Notes under the pieces: generated by a model
Seen by the model: only the letters and a program-made list of their open reading frames with translations
Databases searched by the model: none
Told to the model about the DNA's origin: nothing
Program-made: the position numbers and the translations under genes
Source: Nocardia sp. CDC159
GTDB taxonomy: Bacteria; Actinomycetota; Actinomycetes; Mycobacteriales; Mycobacteriaceae
Assembly: GCF_023740735.1 (NCBI RefSeq)
Contig: NZ_JAMRXH010000011.1
Coordinates: forward strand, 186,001-250,000
Length of the DNA stretch: 64,000 nucleotides
Reading direction: 5' to 3'
Part shown: positions 33,961-41,585 of the stretch, one piece after another
Numbering within the stretch: the first letter of the stretch is position 1
Layout: every line of letters begins with the position of its first letter

Positions 33961-33992
33961 GGGGCGGCGATTCGCCCTCGAATCGCCGCCCC
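33961..33992. terminator. Bidirectional hairpin terminator
   Basis: A 14-bp perfect stem (GGGGCGGCGATTCG at 33961-33974, complement at 33979-33992) with a CCCT loop lies 6 bp after the MFS stop and 21 bp from the convergent protease stop. There is no long U-tract, as is common in actinobacteria. Confidence 0.8.
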
Positions 33993-34013
33993 GGAAGGAC
34001 TTTCGTGCGGTGC

Positions 34014-34685
34014 CTAGATCGGCAGGAACCCCGCGCCCACATCGCCGCGCGCGTTCATATCGCCGGTGATCGCGGTCATGTTGGTGCCGACCTCCGGGCC
34101 GAAGCAGGCCACGGCCAGATAGGCGTTGACCATGCCGACCAGCGTGGTGCCGACCACGACCGGCGCGCCGGAGTCGCCCTCGACGACGCACATCTGGGTC
34201 CAGGTCTCATCGGTCTGGAAGATGTCGCCCCAGGCGATGCCACAGGTATTGCCGGTGGTCCGGCCCTCCTTGCAGACGATCATCGGGAACTGCGCGGGCG
34301 CGCCCAGTCCGGTGATCGTCACATTGCCCACCCGGTTGACCGGGATGATGCGGCCCTCGTCGAACTGGATGACCGCGTAGTCCAGATCGTGGTTGGAATA
34401 GGCGAAGTGCCCGATCACCCCGGCGCCGCGGGCCTGCTCGGCCACCACCGGCGCCCCGGCCTCGCCGCAGTGTCCGGCCGTCAGACCGACCAGCCGTCCG
34501 GCGCCGTCGCGGCCCACGGTCGTCACCGTGCATTCGTATTCGTTGTTGACGATGATGCCCGAACCGCCACCGATCACGGGCGGGGCGGGATCGGCGTGCG
34601 CGACTCCCGCGCCCGTCCCCAGCAGCGCCGTGCCGAGGGCGACGGCGAAGGCGGCTCTGGCCGCCTTGGCGAGTTGTGTGAACAT
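34014..34685 (-). CDS. Secreted trypsin-like serine protease (S1 family)
   Basis: 223 residues. The signal peptide ends at about VAHADPAPP. The chymotrypsin-fold catalytic triad is visible as H72 in LTAGHCGE, D102 in DLDYAVIQF and S172 in VEGDSGAPV. Two Cys pairs probably form disulfides (ECTV/GHC and NTCG/MCVV). It resembles the short secreted S1 proteases of Nocardia and Streptomyces. ATG 34685 follows a GGAGG 5 nt upstream. A perfect 15-bp palindrome sits 38 bp upstream. Confidence 0.9.
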   Translation of the reverse strand: MFTQLAKAARAAFAVALGTALLGTGAGVAHADPAPPVIGGGSGIIVNNEYECTVTTVGRDGAGRLVGLTAGHCGEAGAPVVAEQARGAGVIGHFAYSNHDLDYAVIQFDEGRIIPVNRVGNVTITGLGAPAQFPMIVCKEGRTTGNTCGIAWGDIFQTDETWTQMCVVEGDSGAPVVVGTTLVGMVNAYLAVACFGPEVGTNMTAITGDMNARGDVGAGFLPI

Positions 34686-34722
34686 GTCCCTCCAGACGTC
34701 GGAAGTCGCACGATATCAAGTC

Positions 34723-34737
34723 ATGTAGTTACTACAT
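34723..34737. promoter_or_regulatory. Palindrome ATGTAGT-T-ACTACAT upstream of the secreted protease
   Basis: A perfect 7-1-7 inverted repeat lies 38 bp upstream of the protease start, where a -35/-10 region would be. Half of it (TTACTACAT) recurs upstream of the L,D-transpeptidase at 28938-28946. It may be a repressor operator; the regulator is unknown. Confidence 0.45.
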
Positions 34738-35010
34738 CCTGTCAGGAATCGGACGCGGACGCGTCCTCTACCAGCGCATGTTTGCTGGATCGATGCCGAC
34801 GATCGAGACGTTACGGGCACGGCGCAAACCCGTCCGATTCGCCGCGGATGACCGGCGCGTCGCGAGTAGGACACCCGGTGTCGTACCGGCCGGATCGTCC
34901 GTTCGCTCGATAGGCTCGGGCGGACATTACTCGCGCATCCTTATTTTCTATAAATCCGTTCCGGGAAATTCTCCCGTTCCGCCAGGCGCTCGGACAATTC
35001 TTCTCAGAAG

Positions 35011-35024
35011 TAGAACGGGTTCTA
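35011..35024. promoter_or_regulatory. KstR-type operator upstream of the mce operon
   Basis: TAGAACGGGTTCTA is an exact match to the published 14-bp KstR consensus TnnAACnnGTTnnA and is a full palindrome (TAGAAC-GG-GTTCTA). KstR is the TetR repressor of cholesterol uptake and catabolism in mycobacteria and rhodococci, derepressed by a steroid-CoA intermediate. The site is 185 bp upstream of the yrbEA start and 326 bp from the divergent protease start. No kstR gene is in this window. Confidence 0.7.
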
Positions 35025-35112
35025 GAAATTTGTCACGATCTTTGTGGTAGTTACCAACTCGATGACGCTCATCACAGCAGTTGACAGAACGTGATCTGGG
35101 TCTATGACCGGA

Positions 35113-35136
35113 ACCACACTTTGTGGTGTGTTTTTT
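35113..35136 (+). terminator. Terminator-like hairpin in the mce operon leader
   Basis: ACCACA-CTT-TGTGGT (35113-35127) can form a 6-bp stem with a 3-nt loop and is followed by GTG and six T residues (35131-35136). This has the form of a weak intrinsic terminator, 72 bp before yrbEA and downstream of the KstR-type site. If the operon promoter is at that site, this would be an attenuator; if transcription starts after the hairpin, it may simply insulate the operon from upstream reads. Confidence 0.4.
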
Positions 35137-35208
35137 CTAACTCCGTAGTAAGGTGCCTCAAGCAAACAGTCGTCGGGGCGGGCAACCGGCGTCGAGAGGG
35201 GTCAGCCA

Positions 35209-36063
35209 GTGCAGTTCACCAACAGTCCACCTACGCGAAGTCGAATGAGCGAGGCGGTCGACTGGACGAAGGCGTACTGGCAGGACCATCCCAAACGGTC
35301 GCTGGAGACCTTCGGCCGCCAGATCACCATGGGCATCGCGGCGGTCGCCGAACTGTTCATCGCCATCTTCCGGCGGCGGTTCCCGTTCGGCGAGTTCGTG
35401 CGGCAGTGCGCCTTCATGGCCTCGGTCGCCGCCGCGCCCACGCTGCTGGTGGCCATCCCGATCGGCGTCATCGTCTCCATCCAGGTCGGTTCGGTGGCCG
35501 GGCAGGTCGGCGCGACCTCGTTCATCGGCGCGGCCAACGGCCTGGGCATCATCCAGCAGGGCGCGCCGCTGGTCACCTCGCTGATGATCGCGGGTGCGGT
35601 CGGCTCGGCCATCTGCGCCGATCTCGGTTCGCGCACCATCCGCGAGGAGATCGACGCGATGAAGGTGATGGGTGTGGATCCGATGCGCAGGCTGGTCGCC
35701 CCCCGGCTCGGCGCGGCCATGCTGGTGTCGGTATTGCTGTGCGGCTTCGTGGTTTTCGTCGGCTTCGTGACGGGCTATGTTTTCAATGTGTTCGCCCAGA
35801 ACGGCACACCCGGCTCCTATGTCGGTACCTTCTCCTCCTTCGCGGTCACCATGGATCTGCTCGTGGCGCTGGTGAAATCGCTGATCTTCGGCCTGCTGGC
35901 GGCGATCATCGCCTGCGACTCCGGCCTGAACACCCGCGGCGGCCCGGGCGGCGTCGCGAACTCGGTGAACACCGCCGTGGTGCTGTCGGCGGTGATGCTG
36001 TTCGGCGTGAATCTGATCATCACGCAGATCTACAACACCCTGTTCCCTCCCCAGGTGGTCTGA
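35209..36063 (+). CDS. yrbEA: YrbEA/MlaE-family permease of mce transporter
   Basis: 284 residues, MlaE/DUF140 permease. After an amphipathic N-terminus (WTKAYWQDHPKRSLETFGRQ) come about five to six membrane segments. Conserved cytoplasmic-loop residues include GSAICADLGSRTIREEIDAMKVMGVDP, the MlaE signature where the ATPase (MceG/Mkl, encoded elsewhere) docks. It forms the inner-membrane channel with YrbEB. The start is GTG 35209; an ATG at 35245 (MSEAVDW) is a shorter alternative. yrbEB begins 4 bp after the stop. Confidence 0.93.
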   Translation: MQFTNSPPTRSRMSEAVDWTKAYWQDHPKRSLETFGRQITMGIAAVAELFIAIFRRRFPFGEFVRQCAFMASVAAAPTLLVAIPIGVIVSIQVGSVAGQVGATSFIGAANGLGIIQQGAPLVTSLMIAGAVGSAICADLGSRTIREEIDAMKVMGVDPMRRLVAPRLGAAMLVSVLLCGFVVFVGFVTGYVFNVFAQNGTPGSYVGTFSSFAVTMDLLVALVKSLIFGLLAAIIACDSGLNTRGGPGGVANSVNTAVVLSAVMLFGVNLIITQIYNTLFPPQVV

Positions 36064-36067
36064 GCCG

Positions 36068-36931
36068 GTGTCGTCAACCTATGTTCCGCCGCTGCTGCGG
36101 CCGTTCCAGCGAATCCGCACGTCCGCGACCGCTCCCCGCGACTGGCTCGCGCGGATCGGCCATCAGGTGTTCTTCTTCCTGCGGTCGATCGGCTCGATCC
36201 CGTTGGCGTTCAAGCACTATCCGAAGGAAGTCTGGCGGCTGCTGTCGGACGTCACCTGGGGCAACGGCAATCTGATCGTTGGTGGCGGCACCATCGGCAT
36301 CGTGCTGATCCTCAGCGCGTTCGGCGGCATGACCGTGGGCATCCAGGGCTACAACTCACTGAATCTGTTGGGCCTGGGCCCCATCACGGGTGCGGTGTCC
36401 GCCTTCGCCACCACGCGCGAGCTGGGCCCCATGCTGGCCACGGTCGCCTTCGCCGCACAGGCGGGCTGCCGGTTCACCGCGCAGCTGGGCGCCATGCGGA
36501 TCTCCGAGGAGATCGATGCGCTGGAGGCGCAGGCGATCCGGCCGCTGCCCTATCTGGTGAGCACCCGGATGATCGCCGCGATGATCGCCATCGTGCCGTT
36601 GTACTGCCTGGCGCTGCCGTTCGCCTACATCTCCTGCGCGCTGACCGTGCAGCTGATCGGCGGCACCGCGACCGGCACGTTCCAGCACTACTTCTATCAG
36701 TTCCTGATTCCGCAGGACGTGCTGTGGTCGCTGCTGAAAGCCATTGTGTTCGTGGCGATCACGACCTTCATCCAGTGCTACTACGGATTCTTCGCCTCCG
36801 GCGGCCCCGAGGGCGTGGGCGTGGCCGCGGGCCGCGCCATCAAGTTGTGCATCATCGCGGTCGTCTTCGCCGACCTCTTCGTGACCTTGGCCGTCTGGGG
36901 AATCAACCCCGGTATCAGGATTTCCGGGTAG
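36068..36931 (+). CDS. yrbEB: YrbEB/MlaE-family permease of mce transporter
   Basis: 287 residues, second MlaE permease. The signature loop is CRFTAQLGAMRISEEIDALEAQAIRP, parallel to that in YrbEA. Membrane segments flank it, including LIVGGGTIGIVLILSAFGG and IAIVPLYCLALPFAYISCAL. It starts with GTG and is separated from mceA by 10 bp. With YrbEA, the Mce A-F proteins and an ATPase it would import hydrophobic substrates such as lipids or sterols. Confidence 0.93.
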   Translation: MSSTYVPPLLRPFQRIRTSATAPRDWLARIGHQVFFFLRSIGSIPLAFKHYPKEVWRLLSDVTWGNGNLIVGGGTIGIVLILSAFGGMTVGIQGYNSLNLLGLGPITGAVSAFATTRELGPMLATVAFAAQAGCRFTAQLGAMRISEEIDALEAQAIRPLPYLVSTRMIAAMIAIVPLYCLALPFAYISCALTVQLIGGTATGTFQHYFYQFLIPQDVLWSLLKAIVFVAITTFIQCYYGFFASGGPEGVGVAAGRAIKLCIIAVVFADLFVTLAVWGINPGIRISG

Positions 36932-36941
36932 GGGCAAACGA

Positions 36942-38456
36942 ATGATCATCGATCCGAGTGGCCGCGGACCGACGATGCGGCAGTTGCTCATCGCCGGACT
37001 CTGCGGGCTGGTGGTGTTCGCGCTCGCGCTGACCTTCCTGATGGCCCGGTACAAGGGCGCGATTCTCAATCCGAAGGTCGACGTCACCGCGAATATGACC
37101 ACCACCGGCGACGGCCTGCCCGCCGAGGCCGATGTGAAGTTCCGCGGCGTGCTGGTCGGCACCGTCAAGGGGGTGTCGGTGGCGGCCAAGGGCGAGTTGC
37201 AGCAGGTGCGCATCGAGATGAATCCGGAGTATGTCGACGACATTCCGGCCAACGTCACCGCGCGCGTGGTGCCCAGCAACCTGTTCGCCGTCACCTCCGT
37301 CGAATTGGTCTACAACGGACCGGATACGGCGTCGCTGCGCGCCGGTGCACAGATTCCGGAGGACCGCAGCGAGGGCACCATCGCCCTGCAGGACACCCTC
37401 ACGACGGTGCGCCGCATCCTGAACAAGATCGATCCGGTCCAGCTGGGCCGGGTGCTGAGCACGCTGTCCTACGCGCTCGACGGCAGCGGTCGCGTCCCCG
37501 GTTCGACCGTGGAGCGGCTGGACAATTGGCTCACTCACGTGCGCGCCGCGGTGCCGAACGTGGATCAGACCCTGGCGGATTTCTCCTCCTCCTTCCACGC
37601 GCTGAACGCCTCGGCGCCGGAGCTGATGGGCGTGCTCGCCGATTCGGTGAAGACCGCGCAGACCATCTCCGACAAGCGCGCCGAACTGGTCGGGCTGCTG
37701 ACCGGTACCTCCGGCACCGTCGACCGGGTCAACGCGCTGTTCGCCCGCAACCCGGATGTGGGTAAGGAGGTGACCGCCGGAACCAGCGCGATGTTCGGTG
37801 CGATCTCGGACAATCCGGATGCGATCCCGCAGGCGATCGCCAATCTGAACAATTCGATTCGGGCGCTGAGCACGACCTTCCACTGGGGTCCGGGTAAGCA
37901 GATGGTCTGGAACGCGGGTCTGACCCTGACCCCGTACAAGCCCTACGACCGCTCCGACTGCCCGCGCTACGGCGAGCTGGCCGCGCCCAGCTGTGCCACC
38001 GCGCCGCTGGAGGCCACGCTGCCGCCGCTGCCGGATGCGATGAAGCCGCGTGCGCTGGATTCGGCCCAGGGCCTGCCCCCGGCCATGCCGATGCCGGGTC
38101 TGCCCGCCATCCCGGGCATCACCGCCCCGGACGATCGGGTCGCCGCTCCGGCCGATCCGGCGAATCCGGCCCATCCGTTCGCGGGTACCCCGCTGGCGGG
38201 ACTGTTCCCCATGCTCGGCCTGCCCGTGCCGGGTCAGCCCGCGCCGCCCCCCGCCCCCGCCCCGGACAGCGGCGCGCCGGGGCAGGCGCCGGTGCATCCG
38301 GCGGGCCAGATCGCCGGGAAGCCGATCGCCTACACCGGTGACGCCGCCATCGTGGCGCTGCTCGGCCGCCAGCCCACCACTGCCGAATATCTGCTGCTGA
38401 GCTCGATCCTGAGGGGTGGAACCTTGCAAGTCACCGAAGGCGGTACCGGTCGATGA
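36942..38456 (+). CDS. mceA: MCE family protein, position A
   Basis: 504 residues. An N-terminal membrane anchor (LLIAGLCGLVVFALALTFLM) precedes the MCE beta-barrel domain (about 40-120, VTANMTTTGDGLPAEADVKFRGVLVGTVKGVSV) and a long helical region (to about 330). A conserved Cys-containing segment (DCPRYGELAAPSC) follows, and then a Pro/Ala-rich tail of about 110 residues. The tail and overall length exceed M. tuberculosis Mce4A (400 residues), and the sequence is not a clear Mce4A orthologue. Stop and mceB start overlap as ATGA (38453-38456). Confidence 0.92.
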   Translation: MIIDPSGRGPTMRQLLIAGLCGLVVFALALTFLMARYKGAILNPKVDVTANMTTTGDGLPAEADVKFRGVLVGTVKGVSVAAKGELQQVRIEMNPEYVDDIPANVTARVVPSNLFAVTSVELVYNGPDTASLRAGAQIPEDRSEGTIALQDTLTTVRRILNKIDPVQLGRVLSTLSYALDGSGRVPGSTVERLDNWLTHVRAAVPNVDQTLADFSSSFHALNASAPELMGVLADSVKTAQTISDKRAELVGLLTGTSGTVDRVNALFARNPDVGKEVTAGTSAMFGAISDNPDAIPQAIANLNNSIRALSTTFHWGPGKQMVWNAGLTLTPYKPYDRSDCPRYGELAAPSCATAPLEATLPPLPDAMKPRALDSAQGLPPAMPMPGLPAIPGITAPDDRVAAPADPANPAHPFAGTPLAGLFPMLGLPVPGQPAPPPAPAPDSGAPGQAPVHPAGQIAGKPIAYTGDAAIVALLGRQPTTAEYLLLSSILRGGTLQVTEGGTGR

Positions 38457-39490
38457 GCATTCGTAAACCGCTGATCGGGTTCGGCATCTTCGCGCTGGTG
38501 TCGATCCTGGTGACGGTGGTGGTGTGGAATACGTTGGCGCGCATCGTCGATGGCCCGACCAACACCTACAGCGCCGAATTCACCGATGTGCTCGGCCTGC
38601 GCGAGGGCGACGACGTCCGGATGGCCGGCGTCCGGGTGGGCAAGGTCGAGAAGATCGAGGTGGTGCGCGGCCCCGACCGGAAGAATGTCGCCCGGGTGAC
38701 CTTCGAGGTGCAGCGCACCCAGACGCTCTACGGCAACACCAAGGCCCTGGTCCGCTATCAGAACCTGATCGGTCAGCGGTATGTGGCGCTGGCGCCGGGC
38801 ACCAAGGGCGACACTATGCCCCTGCGCAACAAGGGCTCGATCCCGCTGGACCGGACGGAGCCCTCCTTCGACATCTCCGGCCTGCTCAACGGCTTCCAGC
38901 CGCTGTTCCAGGCGCTGCAGCCCGAACAGGTCAACAGTCTGTCCAACACCTTCATCCAGGCGCTGCAGGGTGACGGGGTCTCGTTGAGCGCGTTCATCAC
39001 CCAGGCCGCCGCGGTGGCCGGGGACTTTCAGCGCCGCGACGCGATCCTGGCCGACGTGATCACCAATCTCTCCGCGGTGATGCAGGGGCTGGCGAAACGA
39101 GGTGACGAATTGGAGACGCTGGTGACCCAGACCCGGGCGCTGATCGGCGGCCTGTACGACCAGGGTCAGTCGCTGCAGGCCTCGACGGTCCAGATCGCCA
39201 CGGCGACAACGTCGCTGGTGAATATGCTCGGCCAGGTGCAGCCCAGGCTCCAGGCCGCGCAGAGTTCCACCCGCGACGCGCTGACCCTGCTGATCGACAA
39301 CGGCGCGAAACTCGACCAGGCGGCCGTCGACGTGCCGAACCTGCTCTCCAATCTCGGCAGGTTCACCTCCGAGGGCGCCTACGCCAATGCCTATGTCTGC
39401 AGCCTGGATGTCTCGCTGTACGGCATTCTGCTCCCCCGCGGTCTGCTCACCCAGATCGGCGGCAAATCCCACTCGGCGGTGTGCCGATGA
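38453..39490 (+). CDS. mceB: MCE family protein, position B
   Basis: 345 residues. N-terminal membrane anchor IGFGIFALVSILVTVVVWNTL, then an MCE domain (YSAEFTDVLGLREGDDVRMAGVRVGKVEKIEVV) and a coiled-coil-like helical region rich in Gln/Leu. The C-terminus has two Cys (NAYVCSLDVSLYG, HSAVCR), a feature of B-type Mce proteins. Four-base overlaps with both neighbours indicate tight translational coupling. In the assembled machine six Mce subunits are thought to form a hydrophobic tunnel across the envelope. Confidence 0.92.
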   Translation: MSIRKPLIGFGIFALVSILVTVVVWNTLARIVDGPTNTYSAEFTDVLGLREGDDVRMAGVRVGKVEKIEVVRGPDRKNVARVTFEVQRTQTLYGNTKALVRYQNLIGQRYVALAPGTKGDTMPLRNKGSIPLDRTEPSFDISGLLNGFQPLFQALQPEQVNSLSNTFIQALQGDGVSLSAFITQAAAVAGDFQRRDAILADVITNLSAVMQGLAKRGDELETLVTQTRALIGGLYDQGQSLQASTVQIATATTSLVNMLGQVQPRLQAAQSSTRDALTLLIDNGAKLDQAAVDVPNLLSNLGRFTSEGAYANAYVCSLDVSLYGILLPRGLLTQIGGKSHSAVCR

Positions 39491-40485
39491 TGACGACGCT
39501 CAAACAACGTTTCAACGCCAATCGTTTCTTCTGGCTCGGCATCGTGGGTGCGGTGCTGATCGTGGTCCTGCTGATCGCGTCCAGCACCTACAAGAAGCTC
39601 GGTGTCGGAACCCAGGACATCAAGGCCGAGTTCGCGCAGACCGCCGGGGTGCGGGTCGGTGACAAGGTCGATGTGGCGGGGGTGCCGGTCGGCAGTGTCG
39701 CCGGCGCGGAGCTCGAGGGCGATCACGTGCTGTTGACCCTGCAGATCAACAACGATGTGAAGCTGGGTCCGGACGCCAAGGCGTCGATCAAGATGGCGAC
39801 CCTGCTCGGGGCGCGCTATGTCGACCTGGATCCGGGCGACGGGTCGGGGCTGAAGGGTAAGCGGATTCCCAAGAGCAACACCGTGGTTCCGTACAACCTG
39901 GCCGATGTGGTGCAGATCGGGACGCCGAAGTTCGAGGCGCTCGACACCCAGAAGCTGACCGAGTCGCTGCGGGTGCTCGGCGATCAGATCGGTGGTTCGC
40001 CGCAGCTGACCGCGCAGGCGCTCGACAGCGTGGGCGCGTTGGCCAAGACGATCAACGATCGGCGTGAGCAGGTCGACGCGCTGCTCAAGGACCTGGATCG
40101 GGTCACCAAGATCCTGGGCGACAACCGCAACAGCGTATTGCTGGTGATCACCCAGGGTGAGGCGATCGCGGAGCGGGTGATGCAGCGGCAGGCGCTGCTG
40201 CGGCAGCTGCTGGACAATGTGGCGTCGTTGACCCGCCAGCTGCAGGAGATCGGTGCGGAGAACGACAATCAGTTCGGGCCGACGATCGAGCAGCTGAACA
40301 CGATTTCGGCGGGTCTGCAAAAGAATCAGGACAATCTGGAACGGTTGCTGCAGATCATGCCGGTGTCGTTGCGGTACTTCAACAATGCGCTGGGTAACGG
40401 CCCGTACGGCGAGGTCGGCCTGCCATGGCTGTTCCCGGACAACTGGTTGTGCTTCGCCCGAATCGCCGAGGGGTGCCAGGGATGA
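39487..40485 (+). CDS. mceC: MCE family protein, position C
   Basis: 332 residues. Membrane anchor FFWLGIVGAVLIVVLLIASS, then an MCE domain (IKAEFAQTAGVRVGDKVDVAGVPVGSV) and a long helical part. It ends with a Cys pair segment (NWLCFARIAEGCQG). ATG 39487 gives the ATGA overlap seen throughout the operon; GTG 39481 and ATG 39490 are alternatives. The C-terminal FPDNWLC motif is shared with position-C proteins. Confidence 0.92.
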   Translation: MMTTLKQRFNANRFFWLGIVGAVLIVVLLIASSTYKKLGVGTQDIKAEFAQTAGVRVGDKVDVAGVPVGSVAGAELEGDHVLLTLQINNDVKLGPDAKASIKMATLLGARYVDLDPGDGSGLKGKRIPKSNTVVPYNLADVVQIGTPKFEALDTQKLTESLRVLGDQIGGSPQLTAQALDSVGALAKTINDRREQVDALLKDLDRVTKILGDNRNSVLLVITQGEAIAERVMQRQALLRQLLDNVASLTRQLQEIGAENDNQFGPTIEQLNTISAGLQKNQDNLERLLQIMPVSLRYFNNALGNGPYGEVGLPWLFPDNWLCFARIAEGCQG

Positions 40486-41585
40486 AACCGACGATGAGCA
40501 CGGTCACCAGGGCCGCGAAGGTATTCGTGGTGGGCCTGGCCGCGCTGGCCGCGGGCAGCTGCTCGGTGCTGCCGACCTCGGTGCAGGACGCGGTGGGCGC
40601 CACCCAGCACATCACCGCCGACTTCCGCAACATCGCGGGCATGTACGAGGGCAATCCCATCACCGTGCTCGGCCTCGAGGTCGGCAAGGTGGACAAGATC
40701 GTGCCCAAGGGCCAGTTCGCCGAGGTCCACATGGTGATCCAGGGCGATGTGAAGCTCCCGAAGAACGTTGTCGCGGCGCTCATCTCGCCCTCGATCGTCA
40801 CCGACCGGCATATCGAGCTCACCCCGGTCTACACCGGCGGGCCGACCCTGCCGGACAAATCGCATCTGACCGTCGAGCAGACCCGCACGCCGGTCGAGCT
40901 GGACACGATGATCAAGACCATCGATCAGTTCGCCGCCGCGCTGAAGCCCGCACCGGGCAACAATGTCGGACCGCTGTCGGGCACCCTGCTCTACGACATG
41001 GTCAACGGCCAGGGCGAGAAGATCCGCGACACCCTCAACGCGCTGTCCGGCGCGCTGAAGGTCGGCGTCGACAACAAGGACGCGGTGGCGACCATCATCG
41101 TCAAGCTCAACGAGTTGACGACCATGCTGGCCGAGAACGACCAATCGGTGCGCGATTTCAGCAATCGGACCACCCAGCTGTCGCGGCTGCTCGCCGAGCA
41201 GGCCCCCGGCCTGCAGGCCACCCTGGACCAGATCAACGGCTTCCTGGCCAATACCAGCGGCGCGTTCGGTCAGTACCAGGATCAGCTGGCCACCAGCCTC
41301 ACCGGCCTGACCGCGGTGACCGATCAGCTGCGCCGCAATGCCTACGGCGTCACCGAGATCGTCGATACCGCACCGCTTTTCCTGCAGAACCTGGACCGCT
41401 CGGTCAACCGGCAGAACCGCTACATTCGGCTGCACGGTGTGCTGGGCACCTCGCTGTCCGGTGAGGTCGTGAGCGTGTTCTGCGAACGCATCCAGATGCG
41501 TTCGGACGGCTGCCGGACCGGCAGGATCGAAGATTTCGGACCCGACCTCGGGTTGACCGCGGCACTGTTGGGACTGACGAAATGA
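40482..41585 (+). CDS. mceD: MCE family protein, position D, with lipoprotein-type signal
   Basis: 367 residues. The N-terminal hydrophobic stretch VFVVGLAALAAGSC ends in a PROSITE-compatible lipobox (AGSC), so this subunit may be lipidated. An MCE domain (ITADFRNIAGMYEGNPITVLGLEVGKVDKI) and helical region follow; the C-terminus contains FCERIQMRSDGC. In M. tuberculosis mce operons the D protein has an ordinary membrane anchor and only E is a lipoprotein, so this is unusual relative to that model. ATGA overlaps at both ends. A longer frame upstream overlaps mceC and is rejected. Confidence 0.9.
   Translation: MKPTMSTVTRAAKVFVVGLAALAAGSCSVLPTSVQDAVGATQHITADFRNIAGMYEGNPITVLGLEVGKVDKIVPKGQFAEVHMVIQGDVKLPKNVVAALISPSIVTDRHIELTPVYTGGPTLPDKSHLTVEQTRTPVELDTMIKTIDQFAAALKPAPGNNVGPLSGTLLYDMVNGQGEKIRDTLNALSGALKVGVDNKDAVATIIVKLNELTTMLAENDQSVRDFSNRTTQLSRLLAEQAPGLQATLDQINGFLANTSGAFGQYQDQLATSLTGLTAVTDQLRRNAYGVTEIVDTAPLFLQNLDRSVNRQNRYIRLHGVLGTSLSGEVVSVFCERIQMRSDGCRTGRIEDFGPDLGLTAALLGLTK

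Larger units (their letters stand above)
34686..35208. other. Intergenic region between secreted protease and mce operon
   Basis: 523 bp between divergent genes, without a supported gene; an open frame near 34778 has no coding character. It contains the ATGTAGT-T-ACTACAT palindrome near the protease, the KstR-type operator at 35011-35024, TGGTA-GT-TACCA at 35045-35056, a 9-nt direct repeat CTTTGTGGT (35040-35048 and 35119-35127) and a hairpin with a T6 tract at 35113-35136. This is the most site-dense intergenic stretch of the window. Confidence 0.7.

Noticed and set aside
32314..34191. Long minus-strand open frame opposite the DHA2 exporter
   Set aside because: Antisense to a well-supported MFS gene, crosses the hairpin terminator and part of the protease gene; Gln/Arg/His-rich nonsense composition.
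34778..35050. Small plus-strand open frame upstream of the mce operon
   Set aside because: No ribosome-binding site, Arg/Ser-rich composition, and it covers the KstR-type operator; more likely regulatory DNA.
36915..38429. Minus-strand open frame spanning mceA
   Set aside because: Exact shadow of mceA within a tightly coupled plus-strand operon; no family similarity.
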